20,290 nucleotides of DNA from an uncultured Treponema sp. (lineage in GTDB: Bacteria > Spirochaetota > Spirochaetia > Treponematales > Treponemataceae): the NCBI GenBank assembly GCA_905236465.1, contig CAJOQA010000256.1, forward strand, positions 1 to 20,290, written 5' to 3'. Made by a program: the position numbers and the translations under genes. Positions 1 to 7,961 of this stretch are shown here, one piece after another; position 1 is the first letter of the stretch; the number at the start of each line of letters is the position of its first letter. Below the pieces are notes generated by a model that did no database searches, had not been told where the DNA came from, and saw only the letters and a list, made by a program, of their open reading frames with translations.

Positions 1-1793
1 CCTAATTGTTCTGAAATAAAGCGGGCAAACTCCGTTTTTCCAGTCCCGCTTCTTCCATAAAAGAGCATACGGATTCCAGAGTCATCATAAAAGTTTTGGG
101 CATTTTTTATCATCGTAACAATTTTTTCAGGGTCCATGTTTGCGTTCAAGGCGTGAATGTCATATTTTTTGGTAACAGAACTGCGTACCTTGGGCCGTCC
201 GTTTATTAAAAGTTCATTCTCTTTCAGGATTGTCTTTACGCAGCTGATAAGCTCTTTGTTATCTGTTGCCCCCAAACTTTTTACGGTTTTTATCACATTG
301 TCAACAGAGGCCCCTGTTACGCTGTACTTTTCCATAAGCGAAAGTATTTCTGACTTTGCTGGCTGCGGAAGATTTAAAGGTAAAATTTTACTGCAGGTAA
401 TTGCCCGTAACTGTTCCTTTGACATAGCGTCAAATTTATAGGAAAAGTTAAAACGGCGAAGGGTTGAATCATCAATTTGGCTTGTGAAGTTTACAATCCA
501 AATTATTTTGTTTTTGCTTTTTTCCAACATCTTGTTGACTGTGCCCTTTGTTTTAGAAGGGGCAATCAGACCAAAAAAGGACTGGTCCTTTGTGCGCAAG
601 ATGGAGTCCGCTTCGTCCACAATCAAAACCCTTCCTGGCTGGTTAATTGAAAGCAACAGGTTCAGGCGGCAGATAACATTGTCGCCAGCAGCATTTTTTG
701 CTGAGCGATCAAGCTCCGCCTCATTCTTAAAAATGAGAGGCCTTAAGCCTGAAGAGACTGCAAGGGCTTTTGCGAATTCAGTTTTCCCGCTACCAGGTTT
801 ACCGTAAAGAAGGAGAGAAATATTTTCTGTGCCGGAAAGCATACGGTGCATGATGTTTGATGTGTTCTTGTTTACGTTAAAGCTTTCAAGATTATATGAC
901 TGCTTGTAGTCAGCTTCTTTTACCAGATCCTCAAAAAAGACATCTATGTTTCTGCTTGCAATGCAGTCAATTGTATCAGGGACAAGGTTTGCATCTTCAT
1001 CAATTAGACCAAAAGTCCTCAGTGCTGCATTGCCTCTTATTATTGCAGAATACTCCCTGTCAGAAATTCCAAGAATTTTAGTCAGTACTAAATTCTTTGT
1101 TTCCAGGGTGAAGAGATCAAAGATTGATTCCAGAAGCGATATTTTTGTGCATCTGTATGAATGCTCAAGAAAGAGGGCTTCTTCTTCTTTAAGCTCTAAG
1201 GCCTTGCTTATAAAATCAACGTTGTTATTGTTTAAAAGGGCCTTTTGTATGTGGCTGGGAATTTTGCTAAGCAAGGAAAAAGAAGCGTCGCCCTTTTTTC
1301 TAAGAAGAACATTTGCTATAAGACGGGAGAAAAAATTGAAAGACGGGGCAAAAGTAAGTATGCAGCGGTAGAGGTTTATTGTAATCATGTTGACCTTTAG
1401 GGAAGTGGATTCTAGTTCCCTGTCTACTTCTTTATCCTGATGGTAGGTATAGGGAATTGAAGAGCCTTCAAAGCAAAGCATGTCCATCCCCTTAGAAGAA
1501 TCAGCGCCGTCTATTTGAATAAGCTGCTCGTCTTTTTCTGCCTGCTTTATGTTCTGCTCCAGCAAATCAGAAAGCTCCTCCGTTTTGTTCATGCGCTCGC
1601 TTAATTTCATGAACAGCCTGATTAAATCAACATGAGGACTCGTGTATTCTTCATCATTATTTGTAATTTCTGCAATGCAATACAAGTAATATGCAGCGGC
1701 ATAACAATCTGTCATAGTCATATTGTTTTTTTCTGTTGCAATGCTGTGTCTGCTAAGTAGTGCGTATCTTCTGCGGTTTCTGCTTCTAATCAT
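1..1793 (-). CDS. Double-AAA-domain ATPase, C-terminus beyond the left edge
   Basis: This is an open frame on the minus strand from ATG 1793 to the window edge, with 597 codons visible. The start is supported by GGGAG (1802-1806) 8 nt upstream. Residues 1 to about 300 are mostly helical and match no domain I know. A first AAA module follows: Walker A GKPGSGKT at residues 331-338, Walker B with DEAD at 393-396, then a sensor-1-like WIVNF and a DDSTLRRF stretch that matches the AAA second region of homology. A second Walker A, GRSGTGKT, lies at 580-587, so a second module begins there and is cut off. Two tandem AAA modules are typical of hexameric unfoldases or remodelling ATPases, but the substrate here is unknown. 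The gene begins 26 bp after the sigma factor's stop codon, so the two are probably cotranscribed. The AAA assignment is firm; any role in controlling the sigma factor is inference. Confidence 0.85.
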   Translation of the reverse strand, partial: MIRSRNRRRYALLSRHSIATEKNNMTMTDCYAAAYYLYCIAEITNNDEEYTSPHVDLIRLFMKLSERMNKTEELSDLLEQNIKQAEKDEQLIQIDGADSSKGMDMLCFEGSSIPYTYHQDKEVDRELESTSLKVNMITINLYRCILTFAPSFNFFSRLIANVLLRKKGDASFSLLSKIPSHIQKALLNNNNVDFISKALELKEEEALFLEHSYRCTKISLLESIFDLFTLETKNLVLTKILGISDREYSAIIRGNAALRTFGLIDEDANLVPDTIDCIASRNIDVFFEDLVKEADYKQSYNLESFNVNKNTSNIMHRMLSGTENISLLLYGKPGSGKTEFAKALAVSSGLRPLIFKNEAELDRSAKNAAGDNVICRLNLLLSINQPGRVLIVDEADSILRTKDQSFFGLIAPSKTKGTVNKMLEKSKNKIIWIVNFTSQIDDSTLRRFNFSYKFDAMSKEQLRAITCSKILPLNLPQPAKSEILSLMEKYSVTGASVDNVIKTVKSLGATDNKELISCVKTILKENELLINGRPKVRSSVTKKYDIHALNANMDPEKIVTMIKNAQNFYDDSGIRMLFYGRSGTGKTEFARFISEQL

Positions 1794-1819
1794 TTCTTTT
1801 TCTCCCTTTTATCTGTATC

Positions 1820-2602
1820 CTAAGCTATCCAATTGTTAAGTTCTTTTACAAGAGCCCTGCTTGCTGACTGTACTTTTTGAAATGCCCACTGCTTTGTGTG
1901 ACCGTATTTTTCGCCAAGTTGAGTTAAGCTGTGTTTTTCGTTACCGGCAATACCGTGGTGAAGGACAAAAATATTTTGTTCTACTTCCGGCAGATTTTTT
2001 AAAGCCTTATAGAAGTCTTTCTTAAAACATTCGTTTACGGTATTATTTTCAGGGGAAAGAGAGCCGTTATCGGAAAACATATTTGCAAAATCTTCAATTG
2101 CATCAAGGCTTGTGAAGGGGCTAGACTTTTGCAAAAGGTTATCAGCCTTCTTCTGATTTATGCCACATTCTTTAGCGGCATTTGAAATTTTTTCACTTTC
2201 ATCGTCTATATTCTGATAACGGCTTAGAACTTTTTTCAGGCTGATGAGGCTTCTGAAATCTTCATTGCTCAAGCGTTGTGTGTAGCCACACTTGTTGATG
2301 GAAAGGAGGATTTCATTCCTAATCCATTGGACCGCGCATGTTATAAGCCTTGCGTTGCGGGAAGGATCAAAGTGGTCAACTGCTTTTATGAGCCCCGCTA
2401 TAGCTTCTGAACACAAGTCTTCCCATGATAGTCCGTGTCCTAAATACTTACGGGCCTCTGATATGGCGAAACGAATGTTGGAAAGAATCAGAGTTTCCCG
2501 TGCGCTATCGTTACCATTTTTCATCTGAAGGACAAGCTGTAATTCAGCTTCCCTGCTTTGAGGTTTGATTGAAACAGCGTAAAAAGGATTATAGTTGACC
2601 AT
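1820..2602 (-). CDS. Divergent sigma-70 family RNA polymerase sigma factor
   Basis: A 260-residue sigma factor that would direct core RNA polymerase to a subset of promoters. Region 2 spans about residues 15-100, with GLSWEDLCSEAIAGLIKAVD followed by RLITCAVQWIRNEI (85-98). Region 3 follows at about 110-175 and region 4 at about 198-256. Region 1.1 is absent. Region 2.4 resembles the heat-shock sigma RpoH (RLVSFAVHWI) more than RpoD (FSTYAVWWI). The helix that reads the -35 in region 4.2 is HTKQWAFQKV (235-244), very unlike the usual TRERIRQIE. ATG 2602 is preferred over the in-frame GTG 2611, because AAGGAG at 2611-2616 sits 8 nt before the ATG and overlaps the GTG. It is the first gene of an apparent two-gene unit with the AAA ATPase. 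It is clearly a sigma-70 family member; its regulon and its RpoH-like role are uncertain. Confidence 0.9.
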   Translation of the reverse strand: MVNYNPFYAVSIKPQSREAELQLVLQMKNGNDSARETLILSNIRFAISEARKYLGHGLSWEDLCSEAIAGLIKAVDHFDPSRNARLITCAVQWIRNEILLSINKCGYTQRLSNEDFRSLISLKKVLSRYQNIDDESEKISNAAKECGINQKKADNLLQKSSPFTSLDAIEDFANMFSDNGSLSPENNTVNECFKKDFYKALKNLPEVEQNIFVLHHGIAGNEKHSLTQLGEKYGHTKQWAFQKVQSASRALVKELNNWIA

Positions 2603-2610
2603 AGTTTTCA

Positions 2611-2616
2611 CTCCTT
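2611..2616 (-). promoter_or_regulatory. Shine-Dalgarno site that fixes the sigma factor start
   Basis: AAGGAG on the minus strand lies 8 nt before ATG 2602. It overlaps the alternative GTG at 2609-2611, which therefore cannot use it. Confidence 0.7.
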
Positions 2617-2715
2617 CGTTTAGTTTTTTTTGTCAGTTCGCATATTAATATAGCTTTTTAGAAGGGAAAAATTTCCAAAAAAATTAAAATTTTTTGCAAA
2701 TTTTTGCTTTTTCTA

Positions 2716-2744
2716 TTGACAGAAAGAGGGTTTCCTATGATAAT
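2716..2744 (+). promoter_or_regulatory. Near-consensus sigma-70 promoter on the plus strand
   Basis: A perfect -35, TTGACA (2716-2721), is followed by a 17-nt spacer and GATAAT (2739-2744), which differs from the -10 consensus only at its first base. Transcription would start near 2751 and meet the hairpin terminator at 2776-2790 within about 40 nt. No plus-strand gene lies downstream. The match may be chance in AT-rich DNA, or the promoter of a very short RNA. Confidence 0.4.
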
Positions 2745-2766
2745 ATATACGCTTTTTTAAAAAAGT

Positions 2767-2799
2767 AAAAAAAAAGGGGCATTTTGCCCCTTTTTTTTT
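2767..2799. terminator. Symmetrical intrinsic terminator downstream of gatB
   Basis: GGGGCA (2776-2781) pairs with TGCCCC (2785-2790) around a 3-nt loop. The stem is flanked by nine A on the left and nine T on the right, so the structure ends transcription in either direction. It lies 10 nt beyond the gatB stop on the minus strand and should end the gatCAB transcript. Confidence 0.9.
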
Positions 2800-2809
2800 G
2801 TTTTTACGA

Positions 2810-4345
2810 TTACATACTTGCAAGTTTTTTGCTTACAAGTCCTGCTGCCATTTTTGGGTTGGCCTTACCCTTAGATTCTTTCATAACCATACCAACAAGG
2901 AAGCCTACTGCATTTGTCTTTCCGTTCTTAAAGTCAGCGACTGCTTTTGGGTTTGCTGCAAGAACTTTATCAACCACAGCTTCTATAGCTCCTTCATCTG
3001 AAACAACTTCCATTCCCAAATCTTTTACAATCTTAGAAGGCATATCCCTTGTTTCAAGCATTTTGGCGAATACAGTCTTTCCTTGAGCTCCAGAAATTTT
3101 TCCTTCAGCAATGATGTTGACAAGTTCTGTTATGTGCTCTGGCTTTATGGAAACATCATTTATGGTCTGTTTGTTTGCGTTTAAGACAGAAAGTAATTCT
3201 GCTAAAATCCAGTTGGCAACCTTTTTTACGTCTTTTGCTCCGTTAGCTGCCTTTTCAAACCATTCTGCAAGATCTCGGGTGCTAGTTAATGTTTCAACGT
3301 CAAAGTCGCTTAAGCCATATTCCTTTTGTAGCCTTACACGTTTTGCCTCTGGTAATTCACCTACGCGGGACTTTGCCCTTGCAAGTAAATCATCTCCTAC
3401 ACTAAAAGGCTTAATATCAGGCTCAACGACAAAGCGGTAGTCAACAAAGGAGTTTTTGGTACGCTGAACAACTGTTTGGCCCTTTTCCTCGTCCCAACCC
3501 ATTGTCACCTTAAAGCCAGGGTTGAATTCCTGCCTGTCTTCCTTAAATTCCTTTAGCTGCCTTAAAGCCTCGTAGTGGCAGGCTTCTTTTATAGAACGGA
3601 AGGAGTTAAGGTTTTTAATTTCGCTGATTGGTGTGTGGTAGAGCTTGCCGTCTTCCCATACATTCAAGTTTATGTTGGCATCGCATCTCATGTTACCTTC
3701 TTCAAGGTTTCCGTTAGTTACCTTCATGTACCTAAGAATTTCTTGTACGGTTTCCATGAAAAGGGCTGCCTCTTCAGGGCTAGACATATCTGGCTTTGTA
3801 ACAATTTCAATCAGGGGAGTGCCAGACCTGTTGTAGTCTATGTAGGAATGTTTTCCAGGTAAGTGTAAAGACTTACCTACGTCTTCCTCTAGGTGAATGC
3901 GCTCTATGCGGACACGGCGGTACTTTCCGTCTTCTAAGATGCAGTCTTTACCAATGAAGTTTAGCGGACGGAAATTCTTACCCCCCTTTCTTTGATCTTC
4001 TGGCAGTTTTGCCATCGGCAGGTCTACGTGACCGTCTGTGCAAAGGGGAATATCGTATTGTGTAATCTGGTATCCTTTTGTTAAGTCTGGGTAGAAGTAG
4101 TGCTTGCGGTCAAATTTGGTAAAGCGGGCAATGTTGCAGTTAAGGGCCATGCCAGCTACAGCTCCAAGTTCCACGTAGCCCTTTGAAATGCGGGGCATTG
4201 CTCCTGGCAGACCAAGGCATACAGGGCAGACGCGGGTGTTCGGCATTCCTCCGTAGCGGTTTTCGCAAGCACAGAATGCCTTAGTTTTTGTTAAAAGCTG
4301 TGTGTGGATTTCGCAGCCTATTACTATCTCGTATTTGTCAATCAT
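2810..4345 (-). CDS. gatB: Asp-tRNA(Asn)/Glu-tRNA(Gln) amidotransferase subunit B
   Basis: GatB is the kinase/tRNA-binding subunit of GatCAB. It phosphorylates the side chain of misacylated Glu-tRNA(Gln) or Asp-tRNA(Asn) so that ammonia from GatA can amidate it. The 511-residue product opens with the family hallmark GCEIHTQL (10-17). It then carries four cysteines, C25, C27, C40 and C43, the expected zinc site. The catalytic cradle continues through the SGTPLIEIVTKPD region, and the C-terminal part (from about 365) is the helical YqeY-like tail that contacts tRNA. Length is slightly above the usual value of about 475-490. The start at ATG 4345 follows a GGAGG site and lies 17 bp after the gatA stop. 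It is the last gene of gatCAB, ahead of a strong terminator. Its presence implies that Gln-tRNA or Asn-tRNA is made by transamidation in this organism. Confidence 0.97.
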   Translation of the reverse strand: MIDKYEIVIGCEIHTQLLTKTKAFCACENRYGGMPNTRVCPVCLGLPGAMPRISKGYVELGAVAGMALNCNIARFTKFDRKHYFYPDLTKGYQITQYDIPLCTDGHVDLPMAKLPEDQRKGGKNFRPLNFIGKDCILEDGKYRRVRIERIHLEEDVGKSLHLPGKHSYIDYNRSGTPLIEIVTKPDMSSPEEAALFMETVQEILRYMKVTNGNLEEGNMRCDANINLNVWEDGKLYHTPISEIKNLNSFRSIKEACHYEALRQLKEFKEDRQEFNPGFKVTMGWDEEKGQTVVQRTKNSFVDYRFVVEPDIKPFSVGDDLLARAKSRVGELPEAKRVRLQKEYGLSDFDVETLTSTRDLAEWFEKAANGAKDVKKVANWILAELLSVLNANKQTINDVSIKPEHITELVNIIAEGKISGAQGKTVFAKMLETRDMPSKIVKDLGMEVVSDEGAIEAVVDKVLAANPKAVADFKNGKTNAVGFLVGMVMKESKGKANPKMAAGLVSKKLASM

Positions 4346-4362
4346 AGAATTCCTCCAGCTTC

Positions 4363-5937
4363 CTACTCACTCTTGATGGGGCTACCGCAACCTTTGTGGT
4401 CATCTTCCCAGTTTTGTGCTATGCGCAAAAGTTTTGCTTCGCTGAACATTGGGCCTGCAAACTGAATGCCCACTGGCATGGAATCGCTTTTTCCTGTAAT
4501 GGCGGCTTTTGCAAAGGGACCGTCGCCTCCAACTGTAATTCCTGCTTCTACTCCCTGACCCTTTGTATGTCCGCAAGGAACAGAGATACTTGGAATACGA
4601 GAAAGGTTTACAAATACAGTAAAGAGATCGCTTAAATACATAGAAAGTGGGTCATCTACTTTTTGTCCGAGCTTAAAGCTTGGGGTGGGGCAGGTGGGGC
4701 AGAGGATTAGGTCGTAGCTTTCAAAGAGCTTTGCGATTTCCCTTTGTATTCTTGCCCTAACAGACATGCCCTTTTTGTAGGTGGAGCCTGAGAACTGTTC
4801 GCTTAAGACATAGTTTCCGATTATAATCCTTCGTTTTACCTCAGGACCAAAACCTGTACTGCGGGTATCTATATAAAGCTGATCGTAGCCCTTTTCATTG
4901 TCAACACGGGCACCATAGCGGATTCCGTCGAAGCGGCTTAAGTTACTGGCTGCCTCGCTTAAGGCTATGACGTAGTAACTTGCAATAGAAGCGTCCAAAA
5001 TTGGCAGGTCAACAGTTTCAATCTTTGCCCCCTTAGATTCAAACCAGGCCCTTGTTTCTTCAAAGACCTTGCCTACATCAGGATCAAGCCCCTTGCTTTC
5101 CAAAAACTGCTTGGGAATTGCAATTTTAAGGCTTGCTAGTTCAGAATCAGAAAGCCCCTTTAATTGCGCAAGACTGTCACTTTGTGGAAGATCAGCTGAT
5201 GTATCATCGTAAAAGTCTAGGCCGGCCATTACTTTTAAGGGGGTAGCTATGTCCTGGGGGGTATGGCCCAGTATTCCCACCTGGTCTAAAGAAGAACCGT
5301 ATGCTACTACACCCCAGCGGCTAAGAACACCGTATGTTGGCTTAAGGCCGTAAATTCCGCAGTAACTTGCCGGTAAGCGGACAGAGCCACCTGTCTCTGT
5401 TCCTAGCGCAAAAAGAGCCTGGTTAGCTGCAACTGCTGCCGTGGACCCTCCTGAAGAACCGCCTGAAACATAGTCGCGGTTGATGGGGTTACGGGTTGGA
5501 CCGTAACTTGAATATTCTGTAGAAGAACCCATTGCAAATTCGTCCTGATTGCACCTCCCAAGTGGAATTGCACCAGCTTTCTTCAATCGGGCAATAACAG
5601 TGGCATCGTAGGGGGCAACATAACCCTGCAAAAGTTTAGAAGAACATGTTAGGTGTTCTCCGCGAACTGAAATATTGTCCTTGTTTGCAAAGGGAATGCC
5701 TAGAAGGGGCTTTTTTTCATAGAGCGCATCTATGCTGCCGTCTTCGCGGGCTGCCTGAATCTCTTTGTCTGCCTCTGCTGCAGCCTTTAGTGCTGACTCG
5801 TATAGTTCAATAAAAGCATTTAGGGGCAGAGCTGATTTTTGATCTGCATTAAAAGTGTCTACGGATTTTTTTACTAATGCCGTAGAACTTGTTGCGCCGG
5901 ATTTTAGGGCTGCAACAGTTTCGTTTATTGTATTCAT
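4363..5937 (-). CDS. gatA: Asp-tRNA(Asn)/Glu-tRNA(Gln) amidotransferase subunit A
   Basis: GatA is the glutaminase subunit. It hydrolyses glutamine and passes ammonia to GatB for amidation of mischarged tRNA. The 524-residue protein belongs to the amidase signature family. The Lys-cisSer-Ser triad is visible as K86 (in PFANKDN), S161 (in GGSSGGS) and S185 (in ETGGSVRLPA), with the same spacing as in characterised GatA proteins. Length is a little above the usual 480-490 residues. AAGGA lies 7 nt before ATG 5937, and the gene starts 38 bp after the gatC stop, as expected for the middle gene of gatCAB. Nothing suggests loss of function. Confidence 0.97.
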   Translation of the reverse strand: MNTINETVAALKSGATSSTALVKKSVDTFNADQKSALPLNAFIELYESALKAAAEADKEIQAAREDGSIDALYEKKPLLGIPFANKDNISVRGEHLTCSSKLLQGYVAPYDATVIARLKKAGAIPLGRCNQDEFAMGSSTEYSSYGPTRNPINRDYVSGGSSGGSTAAVAANQALFALGTETGGSVRLPASYCGIYGLKPTYGVLSRWGVVAYGSSLDQVGILGHTPQDIATPLKVMAGLDFYDDTSADLPQSDSLAQLKGLSDSELASLKIAIPKQFLESKGLDPDVGKVFEETRAWFESKGAKIETVDLPILDASIASYYVIALSEAASNLSRFDGIRYGARVDNEKGYDQLYIDTRSTGFGPEVKRRIIIGNYVLSEQFSGSTYKKGMSVRARIQREIAKLFESYDLILCPTCPTPSFKLGQKVDDPLSMYLSDLFTVFVNLSRIPSISVPCGHTKGQGVEAGITVGGDGPFAKAAITGKSDSMPVGIQFAGPMFSEAKLLRIAQNWEDDHKGCGSPIKSE

Positions 5938-5975
5938 AATAAATCCTTAGGGTAATTTCTGAAAAAGAATTGTTA

Positions 5976-6293
5976 TTAGGCGCCTTCTCCTAAGACCTTT
6001 GGAACTTGGAAGTAGCCGTCCATAAAGTGTTCTGCATTGATTTTTTTAACGTCAGACATTTCAAGCCCCTGAACAATCGTGTCTTCGCGGAGTTTTTCTG
6101 CGTCTGTAGAAGGGTAAGCGTCATAGGGGTTTTCGCTGTCGTCGTATTTTGAAAGAATATCAAAGTAACCTACAATCTCGTCAACCTGCTTTTTTAAGGT
6201 ATCCATATCTGTGCTTTCAGGGGAAAGCCTTGAAAGCAGTAAAAGTTTTTCAAGTGTGTCTTCAGACACTTCTTTGTGTGTAGTGCTAGTCAT
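5976..6293 (-). CDS. gatC: Asp-tRNA(Asn)/Glu-tRNA(Gln) amidotransferase subunit C
   Basis: GatC is the small subunit that wraps around GatA and tethers it to GatB. The 105-residue product has the family pattern: an N-terminal helix with LEKLLLLSRLSPE, a middle segment VDEIVGYFDILSKYD, and a C-terminal stretch ending HFMDGYFQVPKVLGE, which matches the usual FxVPxV tail. ATG 6293 is chosen over GTG 6317 because the resulting N-terminus fits the family and because the GTG lies upstream of, and its reading includes, the -10 box. There is no Shine-Dalgarno sequence before ATG 6293. Position at the head of gatCAB makes the assignment secure despite the short, variable sequence. Confidence 0.93.
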   Translation of the reverse strand: MTSTTHKEVSEDTLEKLLLLSRLSPESTDMDTLKKQVDEIVGYFDILSKYDDSENPYDAYPSTDAEKLREDTIVQGLEMSDVKKINAEHFMDGYFQVPKVLGEGA

Positions 6294-6300
6294 GCAGAGT

Positions 6301-6306
6301 ATTATA
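6301..6306 (-). promoter_or_regulatory. -10 box of the gatCAB operon, leaderless type
   Basis: A perfect TATAAT on the minus strand ends 7 nt before gatC ATG 6293, which would put the transcription start at or next to the ATG. The intervening bases (ACTCTGC) hold no ribosome-binding site. No convincing -35 is seen at the right distance. Confidence 0.6.
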
Positions 6307-6357
6307 TACAAAAGCACACTTTTAAGCTATAGGGGCTTATACAGCAAAGATGTATAG

Positions 6358-6378
6358 ATTCCGAAACGAATTCGGAAT
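6358..6378. repeat. Perfect 8-bp inverted repeat with 5-nt loop
   Basis: ATTCCGAA (6358-6365) pairs with TTCGGAAT (6371-6378) around ACGAA. It lies between the aldehyde dehydrogenase 3' end and the gatC promoter and has no T-run. Its form resembles small palindromes that are dispersed in many bacterial genomes. Only one copy is in this window. Confidence 0.6.
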
Positions 6379-6401
6379 GACATTGATGGGGTTTGACACT
6401 T

Positions 6402-6422
6402 TTAAAATAACCCTTATTTTAA
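6402..6422. terminator. A/T-only hairpin overlapping the aldehyde dehydrogenase stop
   Basis: TTAAAATAA (6402-6410) and TTATTTTAA (6414-6422) form a perfect 9-bp inverted repeat with a CCC loop. It includes the TAA stop at 6414-6416. The stem has no G:C pair and no strong T-run follows, so it would be a weak terminator at most. Confidence 0.3.
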
Positions 6423-7955
6423 GAACATCTTTATCAATTTAAGTTTGTTTTCATGGGGAGCGAAGCGTACATTGGTATCAAACTTTGCCTTTTGGACTAA
6501 AACGCTCTTGTAGTGGGTAAAGGTGTCAAATCCTGCCTTGCCGTGGTAAGACCCCATGCCACTTTCTCCGCAACCGCCAAAGGGAAGGTTGTGGGAAACT
6601 AAGTGCATAACTACGTCGTTTACGCAACCACCGCCGTATTTTACAGAATTTATGACTTTTGAGGCTGTATCCTTGTTTTCTGTAAATATGTAGAGGGCCA
6701 GGGGGCATTGCTTGCTTCTTATAAAATTTAAGGCTTCGTCAATGTTTTCGTAGGAGATTATCGGGAAGAGGGGGCCAAAAATCTCTTCTTTCATAGAAGG
6801 ATGGCGGTTAACCTTTTCGCTTCCAAGATTTCCTAGGTCAATAATCGTGGGGGCAATCTTATTTGACTCAACATTGTTCACTGCTTCAGGAGCCATAGCA
6901 ATCAGGCGGTTAAAGTGCTTCTTGTTGATTATTTTGGGGAAATCTTCATTTTCAAGGGGATTTTCTCCGTATTGCTTTTTGATTTCCTCCTGAATTGCGA
7001 CAAGCAGTGGCTCCTTTATGGAAGAAGACACTAAAAAGTAGTCAGGGGCAACGCACGTTTGCCCTGCATTTAATAGTTTCCCCCAAACGATGCGGCGGGC
7101 GGCTAACTTTATATTTGCATCTGCTTCTATTATACAGGGGCTTTTCCCGCCAAGTTCAAGGCAGACTGGGGTCAGGAATTTTGCAGCGCTTTCCATGACG
7201 ATTTTACCCACATTCTGGCTTCCTGTAAAGAAAATAAAGTCAAACTGAATGTGAAGCAGGGCTTGATTTTGCTGATAGCCACCTTCTACCAAAGCAACAA
7301 AGTTCGGGTCAAAACTGTCGCTTAAAATCTGAGAGAGAACTCTTGTTGAAGCAGTTGAGTATTCAGATGTTTTTAAAACTACCGTGTTACCAGCTGCAAT
7401 GGCTGCTATAAGGGGGCATAGGCTAAGTTGAATGGGGTAGTTCCAGGGAGACATTATAAGCACAGTGCCCCTAGGCTGTGGATAAATGCGGCCTTTTGCA
7501 GGAAAAGATACAATTCCCAGTGAAATTTTCTTAGGCTTGCTCCACTTTTTTAAGTGCTTGATTTGGTTCGTGATTTCGGAAAAAATAAGTCCTATTTCTG
7601 ACGTATAAGATTCAAAGGGCGACTTTAGTAAGTCGTCATGCAATGCTGTGTAAATATCTTCTTCGTGTCTTTTTAATGAATCGTAAAGTTTTTTTAGCTG
7701 ATTTATGCGCCATTCAGGGGCTGCTGTCTCCCCTTGAGCAAAAAAGTCCTTTTGACTTTGAACAAGAGCTGTAAGTTCTTCTTGAACTTGCCGCCGTTCA
7801 CTAGGATTTGACCGGAGTTCTGTAAATGTTGCGGTCAGGCTTTCCTTTATCTTTAGGCCCTCTTTTATGGCTGTGGCTGCCTTGTTTCCTAAGTTTTCTG
7901 CTTCTTCAGCTATTTGTTCAACAGCTTCATTTAAATTTCTTTTGCTCTTAGACAT
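6414..7955 (-). CDS. Class 3 NAD(P)-dependent aldehyde dehydrogenase
   Basis: The enzyme oxidises an aldehyde to the carboxylate with NAD or NADP. The 513-residue product has the ALDH superfamily active site: N172 in SPWNYP, E267 in LELGGKSP and catalytic C301 in NAGQTC, followed by EEIFGPLFPI and the C-terminal HNLPFGGCGESGMGSYHGK, which is typical of the ALDH3/AldX/YwdH branch. ATG 7955 is chosen because an ideal promoter ends 6 nt before it; the frame stays open upstream to 8078, but that would cross the promoter. Compared with typical ALDH3 proteins (about 450-460 residues) it carries an extra N-terminal segment of roughly 60 residues, charged and helical (NEAVEQIAEEAENLGNK). It is apparently monocistronic, between gatC and a divergent c-di-GMP gene. 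The substrate cannot be told from sequence; medium- to long-chain aldehydes are common in this class. Confidence 0.93.
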   Translation of the reverse strand: MSKSKRNLNEAVEQIAEEAENLGNKAATAIKEGLKIKESLTATFTELRSNPSERRQVQEELTALVQSQKDFFAQGETAAPEWRINQLKKLYDSLKRHEEDIYTALHDDLLKSPFESYTSEIGLIFSEITNQIKHLKKWSKPKKISLGIVSFPAKGRIYPQPRGTVLIMSPWNYPIQLSLCPLIAAIAAGNTVVLKTSEYSTASTRVLSQILSDSFDPNFVALVEGGYQQNQALLHIQFDFIFFTGSQNVGKIVMESAAKFLTPVCLELGGKSPCIIEADANIKLAARRIVWGKLLNAGQTCVAPDYFLVSSSIKEPLLVAIQEEIKKQYGENPLENEDFPKIINKKHFNRLIAMAPEAVNNVESNKIAPTIIDLGNLGSEKVNRHPSMKEEIFGPLFPIISYENIDEALNFIRSKQCPLALYIFTENKDTASKVINSVKYGGGCVNDVVMHLVSHNLPFGGCGESGMGSYHGKAGFDTFTHYKSVLVQKAKFDTNVRFAPHENKLKLIKMFLK

Positions 7956-7961
7956 ACTGTA

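Noticed and set aside
157..1371. Several plus-strand open frames opposite the AAA ATPase gene
   Set aside because: They lie antisense to a continuous frame with two Walker A motifs, have no ribosome sites and show no recognisable protein pattern.
2640..2680. A sigma-54-type or well-spaced sigma-70 promoter for the sigma factor gene
   Set aside because: GG is not followed by GC at the -24/-12 spacing, and the TATATT near 2650 has no -35 at 16-18 nt; the region is too AT-rich to call a site.
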